Part shown: one piece after another, positions 37,154 to 50,000 of the stretch
Numbering within the stretch: the first letter of the stretch is position 1
Layout of the letters: every line of letters begins with the position of its first letter
Origin: Klebsormidium nitens
Taxonomy: Eukaryota > Streptophyta > Klebsormidiophyceae > Klebsormidiales > Klebsormidiaceae
NCBI GenBank assembly: GCA_000708835.1
Contig: DF237198.1
Location: 1 to 64,000 of the forward strand
Reading direction: 5' to 3'
DNA: 64,000 bases
Position numbers and translations under genes: made by a program
The notes under the pieces: generated by a model
Told to the model about the DNA's origin: nothing
The model's input: only the letters and a program-made list of their open reading frames with translations
Databases searched by the model: none

Positions 37154-38198
37154 CCCAGAGTGAGCGAAGTTAATCGTAGAGGGTGACCAAGGATTCATTA
37201 AACTCAAGGCATGCGCTTTCAGTCAAATAGGTTTGAGGCTCAAGCGCGACAGCTGTGTGGGCGCCTTTCCAAGTCATGTCTGTTGTGGCCGTTCAAGTGG
37301 CCGTTTGACTGCCCCTTGACCCGCTCCTGATCTGGCATTGAACCATGACGCGGCCCTGTGTGGGCCGACCCGCGACGCGGGCCGCCAAGCGCAGGCTAGC
37401 CTGCGCGGCTATTGCACTATACTGTAGGTTTTAGTATGATGTTCTCTTTTACACGCTGTAGCCCCATGGCCATATAGGCTTCCCATGGCATACATTTTCA
37501 TGAATGTGTCTTTCGTCATCACCATCTCTTCCTCGACGGCTGATCTTCTTTACCGAAGGCCCCAAGTTAAGCTACTGCGACGAGCGCACTTGAGCCCTGA
37601 CTGCAACAACTATATAAGGTTCCTAGCCCTCAAGCGGGCCCTCTCTACACTTTAAAAAGAGCCGAACCTAGGCTGGACATGTCTTGGTCTCGTTTTGTTG
37701 CTTCCGGACCTAGGAGAGAAGAGTAGAGACCAAATAGAATTGCGGACCGCGTTACTTGTAAGGTATACGTATGATGCACATCATGCCGGTCGTCAAAAAC
37801 CTCCTGCCCCGTACTTCAAAGCTAAGGGGATTTTTCCAATCGAGGAGGAACAAATTAAGGTCCGACAATACACATCACATGTATTTTGCTATAGATAAGG
37901 CAGATTAGCATGGGCGTGGAGAGGGGCTGGCTGGGGCCCACACTCGATCCAAGCAGTATTGAAGGCGAGACCAATTGCATAGGCAAAGTCCGGGTGCTGT
38001 ATTGTCTACTAGAGAAGGATTGATTGCAAAGCCCCTCTTCAATCTGAACCTTGCAGTGAATAATTGAACTGCATTGCGGAACCCAAGCATGTTGACACGA
38101 GCGGCTCATATTTGTCAATACAGATGTTCTAAACGAGCTTCAAAGTAGAACAGGTCACCAGTATCAACCCACTACAACCATAAACTTAGCTCCAGTCT
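37154..38198. other. Intergenic between convergent genes, with a GC-rich hairpin cluster
   Basis: No gene was recognised. The hairpin cluster at 37354-37406 is listed separately. The rest is the 3' flank of the NOL11-like gene and of the small ORF at 38199. Confidence 0.4.
37354..37406. repeat. Three consecutive perfect hairpins
   Basis: In order: GGCCC-TGTGT-GGGCC, CCCGCG-A-CGCGGG, and the perfect 18-bp palindrome GCGCAGGCTAGCCTGCGC (37389-37406). They lie about 200 bp after the NOL11-like stop codon. They could form an RNA 3'-end structure or be the subterminal hairpin of a decayed element. A Helitron-type CTRR end was looked for and not found. Confidence 0.55.
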
Positions 38199-38759
38199 TT
38201 ACAGCTTTGAAATCCCACATGGAGGAGCAGGGCTTGCAACAGTTGTAGAAGCATTTTTGATCGTTATACGTCGAAGAAGACCCCTCTCATCCTTCCAGAA
38301 AGAGATCTTCTCGTTTGTCGTGCATTCTCGGACAAGCCTACCCGGATAGTTGCCCTTGGAGAAGTGGATGATCAACAAATTATCCTCCTCCAGATACGCC
38401 TGCTCAAATTGGAAGGGGAAACGACTTTTCCTGCTCTCAACAACATTGCTTTCATAGGGCAGATATTCATCTGTGTCCGCCATGGCAATACCGAGCACCC
38501 TTCCAGACTCAACATCATAGCTTATTGGCAAGTCCTCAATCGCGTCTACGGTCAAGCGGTTGTGATATGTGTTCCAATTGAGGTCAAATAAGAGCGTCAC
38601 ACGATTGAAATTTGAATGGTACTCAAGAAGCCTCACGCCATGCCAAGAGGCTGGACGGTCGTACCTGCCTGTCACTTTGTAGGGTTTAGGTCGAGACACC
38701 TTGCTTCGCTGGATGTCTTGGTGTTGCTCCAAGGCTGGATAGGGATGGAACCTGTCCAT
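38199..38759 (-). CDS. Hypothetical intronless protein, possibly two DUF2283-like repeats
   Basis: A 186-aa frame starting at ATG 38759-38757. It has no recognised family with confidence. The two halves resemble each other in layout: RVTLLFD...LPISYDVESGRVLGIAM and NLLIIHFS...ISFWKDERGLLRRITIKNAS. This spacing recalls the DUF2283 pattern (a hydrophobic strand, then 'YDeeGxlvgIxIxnAS'). That assignment is a weak inference from pattern only. The lack of introns is unlike every other gene in the window. It could be a recent retrocopy, a laterally acquired gene, or the last exon of a longer gene. The upstream spacer to the kinase gene (38760-39702) contains no obvious further exon. Confidence 0.5.
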   Translation of the reverse strand: MDRFHPYPALEQHQDIQRSKVSRPKPYKVTGRYDRPASWHGVRLLEYHSNFNRVTLLFDLNWNTYHNRLTVDAIEDLPISYDVESGRVLGIAMADTDEYLPYESNVVESRKSRFPFQFEQAYLEEDNLLIIHFSKGNYPGRLVRECTTNEKISFWKDERGLLRRITIKNASTTVASPAPPCGISKL

Positions 38760-39702
38760 TGCTGCGGCAGCCAATCCCAATAGTACTAGCCAATTTAAGC
38801 CTCCTGTATTATCTGATCATAAATTGTTCAAAGCGGGCGAAAACACTCTAGCACCGCGGCCGCACCGCGTCTCGCCACGTCAGTCACTCCGGGACTGAGA
38901 CTTTGAAAGGGTTCTGCGCGCCGACGCAGTTTCAGGCAAGTCAAGCGGGTTTTGCAGTAAAATCCCAGTACAATTGCCCGGTAACCCTTCTTTCATGCTG
39001 AAGTCACATAGGTAACGTAACGATGCAGTGACTGTGTAGCTCTGCAAAGTTTCATGCAGCGCTGCGCCCGGCCAGTTCCATACCTGAGAGCAGCTCTGTG
39101 CTAAGTTTTGCAGAAGGTGCGCACAGAGTACTTTGTGCCTCCCTACTTATGTAGGATAGGGTAGGATGTACCTATGTTGGCTTTACTTACCAAGTCGTAC
39201 TACCTACATTAATTAGACAGCTTGCACTCTTTGACCAGCTGTGGGCTGCTCATGCAGTCGTTCCTGGTTTCCGATTTTACCCCCTCTTTGAAACGGGGAG
39301 GACGAAAAGAAGGATGAAGCTAATCAAGCAGAATGAGCTCAATCGGATATTGCATGCCTCCATTACGTACCTAACATGGACTGCACACATATGACGGCTC
39401 ATGCAAGTCATTAGCTAGCTCCAGGGCTGGCGGATGAGGACAGGGGCAGGTGTCCAAAGGGGAGTCGGGGGGCCACTTGTGATCACTTCCGATCGTTGGT
39501 CCCCACCGAAAAGGGTCCAATTGCTCTAAAGCTTGCAAGAGGGTGAACGTCAGCTGCTAAGTGCTGTGTTCAGAATGAGGCAGTGGATTTGTAGGCCTGA
39601 ACTTGTGAGAAAAGTACTTTGTTAAACCACTGGAGAAAGTAAAAGTAGTCTGCCTGAAAAGTGCTGGGAGAAGAGCTGCGCCACAGAAGAATCGGGCCCA
39701 CT
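38760..39702. promoter_or_regulatory. Spacer between divergent genes (small ORF / NIMA-related kinase)
   Basis: A 943-bp region that should contain the kinase promoter and, if the small ORF is real, its promoter too. A GTAGGATAGGGTAGGATG tandem word occurs at about 39152-39170. No specific regulatory site is assigned. Confidence 0.35.
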
Positions 39703-42700
39703 ATGGCGCGGGCAACGTTGAACGACTTTGTGGTGATTGAAGAGCTGAGCAAGGGCAGCTATGGGGTGGTCTTCAAAGCAATGAGGAAAGGTGAGCTCGT
39801 ACATACTGCATTCTGGGCACAGTTCAACAGCCGATGAAGTAGAGACATGATAGCTCTTGATGATGCGGAAGGCCTGTCACTAAGTGGTAAACACTAGTAA
39901 GCACCCAATGTTGCACCAAAAGCCCGGTGCATTGCACAGTACGTGGGCGGTAGTGAGATGTGTTCAGACCGCTTTGCAACCCTGATGAAGTATCTCTTAA
40001 AAGTTCAAGCACGTATGGACGGCTTACCGGCCCCAAACACTGGGTCTGCATTACAAGGACTTTCAAGCGGGTTGCACCGGAAACAAGAGAGGAAAGAAGT
40101 GAAGAACCTCGCTGCATTTTAATCATCGACAAGCAGCATTCTGTTAGCTGTTTCTATCTCAGACATTCCCAAACTTTTCCATCTCCATTTATGTCATTTC
40201 TGAGGCGGACCACCTCTGTTCGCAGCTGACCGCCGCACTTACGCCCTCAAGAAGATCCCAATGGATGAGCTGACTCGGGAAGAGAAGGAGGAGGTGGTCG
40301 ATGAGGTGTGGACCGTTTCCAGGCTCTTTGCTTGCCCTCCCAACTTTCGAATAGCGCTCCTGTTCAATCAAGACAAACGGGGCAAAACACCTTTTCACTC
40401 CCCTATTTAGTCCATGCTTGCACACGCTTCGGTGATTCTGGAAACAACTCGTTGTGATTCAGGTAGAAGCATCTTGGGGAGGGACGTCAGAGCTGCGCAA
40501 ACGACAATGTTGCAACGGGGCACATGAAACGACATAACACAACTTTGGCAAAGAAGGCTCTTGAAAGTTTTTTTGAATGCGGTGCTCGAAATACATGAAA
40601 GAACAAACACCAAAACGAGTGGCTGTCATCATGATTGCCCCCCAAGGCAGTAGTGCTCGTTGGTTTCAATTGGCTGTCCTAATTTTCCCACTCCGATGCC
40701 ACTCCAGGCCCGAGTCCTGTCTCAGCTCGACTCCAAGTACGTCGTCAAGTATTACGACTGCTTCCGAGGTAAGTCTCGTCACGTTTGGTTTATCCCACCA
40801 GATTATTTGACATCTAGCTAACAAGTCCCCAATTTTGTTGTCAGTGCTGACTGTGAATGACGTCTGTGCTCACACCATTGGTTGCATAGGCCAACATATA
40901 GACCGCCCGAAATCGATTCTCAAGGCCTTCTACACTGGTGTGTGCAGAGCAGGGCTGTTTGTACATCGTGATGGCATATGCCGCCAAGGGCAACCTCCAC
41001 GACCGCATCCAGAGCTTTCGTGGCCGCCTGCTGCCGGAGCCCCTCGTGTGGAGCTTCTTCCTGCAGACCGTGCTTGGCCTCAACCGTATCCTTACCACGT
41101 GGAATGTTGTCAACGCGAATCAGACCTTTTAAAGATGCTTGCGGCTCTGGCCTGATTGGTTCTCCTTGCCGCGTAGAACATCGCTCACGCGAATCAAGTA
41201 ACCTGAAAAGGGTAGAAGTTCTGACCTGAGTGGTTGGGTTGGAAGACTGGAAATTTGCAGGTTATCTTGTCACTACGCTCGTGTTTGACATTCACTCTGG
41301 AGAAGACCAACGGACTGTAAGGAATGGTTCGCAGTCTCCCGTCTCTTTGGTTATCTCCTGCTGGAAAGCAAGCGCGTCTGTCTACGTGGCACCGGTGACT
41401 CCTTGACGTGGCATCGCAATTGCTCTCAGACATCCACCAGAACCACATCATCCACCGTGAGTCTTCTCAACCCCTCTGTTTAAATCCCTGATCTCCGCCA
41501 ATGCTGCGTGCCTCCAGAAGTGTCGCCCTGCGTTTCCGTGATATCCACAAAATCGCAATTGAATGTTGAGCAAACGCCTGTCGTTTCATTGGCCTCAAAG
41601 AAAAATGGATGACTTGACTGACTTTCTTGTCACGACAGGCAGAAATGGCCCGCGGCAAGCAAGATGTCGTAGCAGTCCTGTCCTCAAGTGCCGCAAAAAA
41701 ACGCCAAGATTTGGTGAACTGCCAACCCCCTCATCGCCTCCTGCAGGCGACATTAAGAGCCTCAACATTTTCTTGGACGCGAATGACGTCATCAAGGTAG
41801 GCGACCTGGGCGTGGCCAAGCGCACGCAGCGGGGAGCCGCCCGTCCAGGACAGCTGGCAGGGACGCCCGCGTACCTGGCACCGGAGCTGCTGCAAAACAA
41901 GCCATACAGCGGTACGTACCGCTGAATGTTTCCAATTTTTCAGAGAAAAGAGGAAGCAAAGGGGACACTGTCATGCCTGTTGCGCGCTCGTCAGTCAGTA
42001 AGCCCCGTCCAAAACTTAAATTCCTTCATGTAAATGCTCGAGAACCGGCATGCAATGTGGATCCTGGCTGGATGTGAAAAGCCCACGAGTTGATCTTTGG
42101 AAGCTTGGCGAGCGGCCATGGGCAGAATTGCGACTCATCGCTCTATGCTGAAAGACAAAATCAACCTTTCAAAACATCTCTTCGACGCGCCATTTGATCC
42201 TTTCCGTGATACTTCAACGTCAGAACCGCGAACAGAATTTTGCTTCTCGCCGGAGGCCGCGCTCGAGACTGTGCTTCTCGCTAGGGAAGGATTGCGCCAA
42301 CCTCACACTCATTGATAGTTCCCCTTACAACTTGACAGTCTTGACGATATTTGGGTCTTCTCTAACTGGCAGTGAGGAGCGACGTCTGGGCGATGGGCGT
42401 GATCCTGTACGAGCTGTGCACCCGACGGCTGCCCTTCACCTCCGCAACCGACAAGGGCCTCGCCGCAAAGATCCTGGCAGGTGCGAGCGTTCGTCGGTTA
42501 GCAATTGAAGCACTTTTGACATTGACAGACGACCACGAGGGAAGCTGAAATACCTTTAAACAAGAAGTTCTTTCAATGAACCCTCGCGGGTTGCGCAGAA
42601 AAGATTCATTGTGGGTGGAGTAATTGGAGGGCAACTTGTGACCCGAGTGTTGAGGGGCCTTGAGACAAGCTTCTTGGGTTGCTTGCGCGTTGCTTTAGCA

Positions 42701-45251
42701 GATTGAGAAGAAGACTCGTTTTCTCCGGCAATCTGTAACATGAGGCATCTGACCGCGAATACAATAGAAGTCGAAGGCGACTCAGCATTTTGAGAAACAA
42801 ATGGCTCCAGAAGACCTCCTAAACCTGTGGCCGTCAAACAGGAAGTGATTCGATAACAAAACTTTTTACCCCGCTGTTTGATTGGGAAACGAGTTTACCA
42901 TCCCAATGGTCATGTAGGTATGCCACAAATCAAGTCAGGGAACCTAAAGGATATCACCCATTTGTGCAGGCAAGTACGCTCCGATCAGCCGCGCAGACTA
43001 CAGCGGCCTCCTCTCCGACATGATCCGCAAGCTGCTGCGGCTTACCCCGGGGGAGCGCCCCGACACCGACGAGATCCTGGCAATGCCGCCTATCAAGGCC
43101 AAGGTACGGGCCGTGAATAAACGGAACCATTTTCTGGGATCGATACCAGAATATAGTTCGTTGCGAATGGGAAAGACCTTGCAGTTGAGAGAAAGGTGAG
43201 ACCAAGAGTTTTGTGACTTTCTTAACGAGGGTGAGAAGCGCGGGATCTTTTGTCCTCGATCGAAAAAGCCAAAATAAAACCCGCCTCAGAACCAAAGTGT
43301 CAACGTGTGGGCGCTCTTCAGAACAACGCTGCGGAACGAGCGTGAGGATCTCTACCTTTACGTTACGGGACTCCTTTCTAAATGACGCCCTTATTAAATC
43401 CTCTTGCAGATGAAGGAACTCGGCCTCCTCCCTGCATCCCGTCCTGCCAGCACGGCCGGACTCACGGTCGCGCCCGCGCCCGCGTCTTCGGAGACGCGGC
43501 CGCCCGCCGCGCCTACAGTCCACGTGAGCTAATTACGACGTCGTGGCTGGTTGCTTTCGTCGTACGTAGATATTGACCCGTAGCAGTTCAACACCGTTAA
43601 GCCTGCCGGTTTCTGTAAGTCACTTGGAGAAAGGTTGTTTGTCGTTTCCTTGGAACTTTCGTGCCAGATCAGTCACGGCAAGTGCTTTCAGGCACGGCGA
43701 GCTTCTCATGACTCGTCTATGTAAAGGAAAAAGTTCTCGATCCAAAAGCAGAAGTCCAGAGACCGAAACAGCGACAGCCCTTTTGGACTTATGCCGGTCG
43801 TTTGCTTCATAGAAAGACGAGCGGAGTTGTTCGTCAAACGTCATCGTTCCTAAACTGGGAACACCGAGATAAAGATTGCAATCATTGAGGTTGCATTCAT
43901 AACCGCAGATTCCGCCGGCGGCTTCTAAATCCGCGCCTGCCAAACCCGCCCACGTGGACGCGCGTCAGCCGTGCATCTTGCTGGATGAAGACGACCCTGC
44001 CTCGCCGCAACGCGCGGCCGCCGCCCGCGCGGCCGCGCCGCACAGACCTCTCGATAATAGAAGCGCCGCTGAGAACCGGCAGCGGAACGATCCGGCGGAA
44101 CGGAGGCCGGAAGGGCGGAAAGAAGCTTGGGGGGGTCCAGGGGAGAGCAGAGAGGACAACCAGGCTGGGGGTGAGAAAGACAGGGGGAGGAGGGACCCCC
44201 GCGAAGAGAAGGAGAACGTGCAACGTCAGCAAGCGGAGGCGGCGAGGCCGCGCGTGACGTCACGGTACTGCGTGCGGTGTCGGCGGGAAACGGTGCTGTG
44301 CAGCCACGTGCGGCCGGAGAGGGGGCCAACGCTGGAGGTGAGCCGATTTGCTGACGTTGCGGGTCCGCAACGTGACGAACTCTGTCTCTCTGACCTCAGG
44401 ACATGTTTCCGGATGCCGAACTTATCGCCTCGAGAGGTAACCTTTTAAGATTCTTCTGTGCCCATTTTGAGCCAATTCACTTCTTCGCGCGTGTCGGATA
44501 GGAACACGGACGTCGGCGCCTTCAATCTAAACCCTTTTCTCTCGGGCTCTGTTTTACAGGAGGGAGCTCCGTTGACCAGCTCTCAGGCGGTGGGCCTTTC
44601 CGTCGACCTGGCAGTCTACCAGCCGTCGCCGTTCGCTCGGAGGCAAAACCCGGACATCCAGCCAACTGCAGGAGTCTCGGAGCTGCGGGCCGGGGCCAAG
44701 AAACCGGGGCAAGTCGGAGGACGGTAAGAATTGAATTTCGGGGTTGCTTTTCAAGGATCCTCTCAACATGCGATTCAAGTGGGCGCGTATCGCTCGTCGA
44801 ATGTGAGCGATCGTGACCAACTTGTTGTTTCGAACTCGGAAAGTTCCCACATTTGATTAGGCGGTTCGAACTTCTGCAGATGGGGGAAAGCATGGTCGAG
44901 TCGTAGCTCGAGTTCTGAATCGAACTTGCTTCCAAAGAACCCGAGGATGTGTTCAATGCGTGGGGACATCAGTAGACGGGTGATTTTAGGTTTTCCTTGC
45001 TTATATCATGATGCTGGTCTCAAGACGCGCAGCCGCAGTTCCGTGGCAGACAGGAGAAGGAGAATAGAACATCAGCGCTTGGTTGAAGGCTCTTTCCTTC
45101 TCGCGTTTGCTCACAATGAATCTTCTAAGTGTCGGTTTTCTGCAGGACTCGGCCGCAGTCCGCCTACGCGGGCTATGCTGGGCGGTCGGCTCCTGGAGTA
45201 CCAAACTGGGCGTTCATGGGCTCCTCGATGTACGAGTCAAGGCTGGACTGA
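39703..45251 (+). CDS. NIMA-related (NEK-type) serine/threonine kinase
   Basis: NEKs act on microtubule organisation, cilia and the cell cycle. Exons: 39703-39790, 40226-40305, 40708-40768, 40948-41085, 41430-41456, 41747-41911, 42373-42480, 42970-43103, 43410-43523, 43909-44337, 44560-44723, 45146-45251. They total 1,614 nt (537 aa), all phases consistent. The kinase domain covers residues 9-265: glycine loop LSKGSYGVVF (15-24), VAIK-type lysine K38 (YALKKI), HRDIKSLNIFLD with D133, and GDLGVAK at 150-156. The activation loop ends AGTPAYLAPELL (169-180), and SDVWAMGVILYELCTRRLPF follows. DLG instead of DFG, and NIFLD after HRDIKS, are typical of NEKs. The tail (about 270 aa) is Ala/Arg/Pro-rich, carries CVRCRRETVLCSHV, a possible metal-binding cluster, and ends SMYESRLD. 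Exon 5 is a 27-nt micro-exon carrying part of HRD. The start has G at +4. Confidence 0.9.
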
Positions 45252-47092
45252 GCGGAGTTACGTTCGCGAGCGGGAAGACTCTGCCGTACTATCTGCCGGT
45301 CGTCATCAAGGGTTGCGGTTCTGGCCCCGTCAAAGACTTGTTTGATCAGGTTCAGACGCCTCTAGGATAAGAAAATGCAAGCCGCACTAGTTGCACGTAA
45401 GTCACGAGTCTCTCGAACAATGGATCACCGATGCTGAACCACAACAACTGACTAATATATCACGATGAAGTACCTTTTGTTCCAGGTGTATATTCTGCCT
45501 ACCAATGGCATTGAACCAGCTCCCGAACGAGGTGTTGCGCAATATGCAGTAGGCACGACGTGTAACTTACAGCTAGGATGTTAAGCCCTAAAGAATACCA
45601 CTCGACGTCACAGCGTATGTGCGTACGTCAGCGCCCGCACCCTTGCTGCCATCATGCATTACGTGAGGCCCATACAGAAAGACTGCACTACTCGAGTCGC
45701 TTCAAAACTTCATGAGCGCCTAGAACCGCCCAACAGGGGTGAACCAGAATCACGTCCCCGGCCCGTGCACTCTCTCCTCAAACGAATTGTACAACTACTA
45801 GTCAGCCTGATCACATTGGCGAACACAAACGGATGGTCTTGGAAGTAGACGGCTTGACGGTTTTGATTGGATCTCAACGCAACGAACCACCGTGAATCAG
45901 TAATTCCGTGAGCATCAAGTTGGTGGTTCCAGGGATCAAAGCGTTGCTAGTCGCACGCTTTACCAGGCAGCTATATGAGCACCCTAAGACCCTGCCGGGC
46001 GCCTGTCTACCGTGAGCACTGAAGCGTCTATTCGGAATTCAATATCTACCCGTCACTTCTACTGCGGCCTCATTTCGATCAGGACTGGCAAGTTCGCTGA
46101 ATTGAGGATAGTACAATACCAGTATCTCGAAGATTTGAAGCTCAAGTATTAACCAGACTTTCTTCCTTAACAAGTCAGCGAGCAGTTGAGACAGCTGATG
46201 CTTCGCCAAATGAATTATTGGGTACGATCGTATCCTCTCGAAGCACCATTAGCTCAGAGCTCATGGGATCGGGGCGCCTCATTCGAAAGCTCCGCTTCTG
46301 CTTTCACCTCCCCTTTTTTCCCGGCTGCCTATTCTACTTTCGTCATGCGTGGCATTGCAGAGACTTATCGTAAAATCGTAGGCAAATTGTAAAGAGCCAC
46401 ATCCTTTTCCTAGCTCTCGCGTCGTAAACACGGCAGTGTGAATCGATGACGTTCCAGGGAATACGTTTTACCAGGCTCGCTCCGAGTTTCTCTGAATTGT
46501 TGGAAGTTGCTTCATTGGAGGGAAAATACTGATCAGCTTCAGACTCTTCTTTCGCCCTTCCGGGAACTCTGACCATACGCTATGAATTGGCCGTCCCCGG
46601 ACGCCAATGCACAAAAACGTTCCAGCTCATAAACGCCCAGAAAAGCATGTTCTGGGCACGTCATGCAGATACTTGCTAGAGATATTGGATTTGGTGAATC
46701 GAACTTTTGGAGCTGCATTCTGTTGTGTCCTTGCACATCAATAGACGGGCATGTCAAAAGGATATGCTCAACTTATGCATGAAGACGTCCTTGGGGTCTG
46801 TGGCCCGGGCGCAGTCGAACGGCCTCTGGTATGAGGGTTTGAACTTTGAGCCTCGACTCTTGACTAAAAACCCTAAAGCAGCTACACCCCTAGGCTTTGA
46901 GGCTCTCATGTGACCTCATGAGGCTCTTCAGAACCTGCATTGTTGTATGAGGGCGCGTTGCTCATGTAGAGGCAAACAGGTGAATGCACGAGAGTCTTCT
47001 GGTCTGGCTGCTGCTGTCTGATGATGGCAAGCGTCGGAGAAGCTCATAGCAATTGAAGCAAGCGCAGCCTTCTTTTGGGCTTATGTGCACTG
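45252..47092. other. Intergenic, no gene seen
   Basis: About 1.8 kb between two co-oriented genes. Short frames (for example 46186-46392 plus, 46539-46757 minus) show no similarity or splice support. A 5' exon or promoter of the LRR gene may lie in the right part. Confidence 0.35.
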
Positions 47093-50000
47093 ATGGCTTC
47101 ACAGCTTGCAAGCAGCGTGGGCAGGCGACCACATTGTCGTTCACTTTCTCACCGCCAATGCAGAAAGTATCAGGAGGGCCCCCAGCAGGTAATGTCCATT
47201 CCACAGTGGACAGCATTTGCGCAAAGTGCACTGCATCGCTCCGGCCACAAAAAGCATATTGAAAGCGTCTCTTTCTACTCGCACTCACGAAGGGAAACAT
47301 GTTCGGCCAGAACACCATTATTGGTTGGGCGGAGAGTTCCGCACGCAGGAAAGCACAGCGCCTCTGGTTGGAAGGAGACATGTATCAAGGCCGGGAGCCT
47401 GATCGAGAATCTCGATGCGGAGGTCGCTTCACTTCAGGAGAGTGAGAGCAGCTCTGAAGAGACGTTGACGGAGGTGCGGAGGAGAGTTGGTGAAGCGGAG
47501 AGCTCCGGCAAGCTGGATTTGAGTGGTTTGCGGTTGACGGAGCTGCCATCTGATGTGTTTGATCTGACGGGGTTGACCGAGTTGAGGTAAGGAGATGGTG
47601 GCGGAATATTGGAAAAAACGTGCAGCTACATTCAGTTGCTTACTTCCTGGGGTTCAGGTTTGTGCGAGGAGGAGATTGGCGCAATTGCAATGTTTCGTCT
47701 TGGCGGTGGCCCCACATTACTATTGCTCTATGGGGCTAACTGATGTGTGCCTGGAGAATGATGCAAAGTACATTGTCTTAGCTGTCTGAGCGTGAAAGTA
47801 TTTTGAATATGGTTGTATGCGGGAGGTTGACGTCCCTTCTCAGTTTGGGTTCCGGGCGCCTAAGAACTGGTGGCAGAGGTGTGGGCTTTCTTTGAAAGCT
47901 TTCCGCCCAAGTCCATGCGATTCATCAAATGACCATTCTTACCCGCCTAGACTGGTTGGAAAAGCGTCGATTCTATTCTCTGAGGCCAAAGTCAGGGGAG
48001 ACACTGAGCCAATAACCTTTGGAAGCTTAACTCGACCTCATGACAAGACACAGACTGATACTTCATTGTATCCCATACCCATGTATTCATATAAGGATCT
48101 CTCCTGCGCAGCCCACTCCCAAACAACTATAATTCGTGCTACCCTTTGCAGCCTTGCCGGGAACTGTCTGGCCGAGCTCGACCCTGACATTGGGCGCCTC
48201 ACCAATCTCGCAAAGCTGGGCCTTGCCGGGAACAATCTCCGAGGGCTGCCAGCAGAGATTGGTGCACTGAAGTACCTCAAGGGGTTGTGGGTGCATGGGA
48301 ATCTGCTCGAGAGCCTTCCCCCACAGGCAGGTCTTCGAGCTTCGTTGTGCGCAGTATGTGCGTTTGAGTCTTCATTGTAATGTGTCCCGAATCAGCAATC
48401 CGTCTTTCTCTGGGGGTCGTGTTCCATATTGCCATTGCATTTGAGCCCAAAAGTGTGTGCTGATGGACCATGTATACTTTGACCTGCAAAGCTTCAAGTC
48501 AAATGGTACAGGCGTCAGAGACAGGTTGGTGCAGGATCTGTGCCGCACAGGTGCGTACCTTTGTTTCACGTTGATGAACCCCCAAGCAAGGAAAAGTCTG
48601 CTGATGGACATAGCGATTCTTTCTTACCTTTTCCTCGATTTACGTTCCCCTTCACTTTCCTACAGATTGGCAAGCTCAAATACTTGGGCATTCTCGCCCT
48701 TGGAGGCAACCGTCTCACGACTCTCCCCGAGGAGATTGGCTGCCTAACCAGCCTTCAAAGCCTTTCCGTTCCCGGCAACCGTCTCACGTCCCTTGACGCC
48801 CTGGCATGCGGGCGGCCCCTCCCTGAGCTCAAAGCCCTCGGGCTCTTTGGAAACTGTTTGCGCGAGGTGCCAGAGGGAGTGCTTGGGAGACTGCCCGGCT
48901 TGACGGAGCTATGGCTACAGGTAAGTTCGACTTTGAGGGGTCAGCGTTTTAGCTCTGCGCTGCTTAAGGTGCGGCCGGGCCCTCTTTTCTGAAGCGCCGA
49001 CAATAGGATATGTGGCCGCAGCGAAATTTGCTGTTTGAAAACCATGCTCGACAAACTCGATGTACAATCGGGTATCGAACGGAAGATTGAGACCAGAGTC
49101 AAGAACTATTGGGATTTGACACTTTTGCAGTCTTGTTGTGAGAATCGCGTTCGTACTGGGTTTCAGAGTCGGGGGATTCGTTTTCAGGTAGGGAATTGTT
49201 TCAGGTTGGGATTCGTAGGAGTGCTGTCCGACATATCACTTTTGGTGTACGGCTTTGCGGCCTGGTAACATACAATGCTACTTCGAAGAGTCTAGTATCT
49301 TCAGAATGCCGGTTGTTGTTGGCACTCCCCTCTTTCGATGTATAAACGCCATCAATGCCATTCTTGCTGTGGTGATTTCTGCAACCGAGAGGACAGATCG
49401 TTAACGCAATCTTTTCCTTTTTGGAAAGCCAGCTTGTAAGCATCGCCACCCTCTCTCTGCAGGGAAACGCGTTGACCCAGCTTTCGGGGAGCCCTTCCGA
49501 CTGGGCCGCGCTGAAAGCCCTCAAACAGCTTAGCGTCGCAGACAACGACCTGACCTCACTCCCAGACGCCCTCGCTTCCCTCCCCAGCTTAAAAGACCTG
49601 TGGGTCTACGGAAACCGCCTGCAAACCCTCCCACTAACCCTGGTCGAGATGCCGAAGCTCGCGCACCTGTGGCTCGAAGGGAACCCCCTGGAAAGCGACG
49701 CGTTGGGAGAGGCCCTGTTGCGGCTACCACTGACGGGGAAATGGGCGCGGAAGGTAGTGGTGGGAATCGACACGCAGCAGGCACGGGGCCTGAAGGCGGA
49801 GATTTGGGAGTCGGCTGCGGTAAGCGAGTGCGTAAAAGTGAGTACGCTTGCGGGAAACGGCGGGGATATTGGAAAGCGGGAGGGTTACTTTAAGCTAGAT
49901 CATGGTGTGCCGTTCGCGCTCGGGGGGGTGGGGTCGAACTCCGAGACAGACCCTGAAAAGGTGGGTGAAGGAGCAACGGAGAGGGACGGACAGGGAAATG

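Noticed and set aside
37354-37440. Helitron 3' end
   Set aside because: A hairpin is present, but the CTRR terminus expected about 10 nt after it is not, and no 5' TC end could be placed.
44400-44436. Possible 37-nt exon in the kinase gene
   Set aside because: Including it shifts the frame of the conserved-looking C-terminal exons. Skipping it joins 44337 to 44560 in phase 0 and leaves the total divisible by three.
46962-47381. 139-codon minus-strand frame with several Cys pairs
   Set aside because: It overlaps the first exon of the LRR gene on the opposite strand, has no splice support, and the CxxC spacing matches no domain I know.
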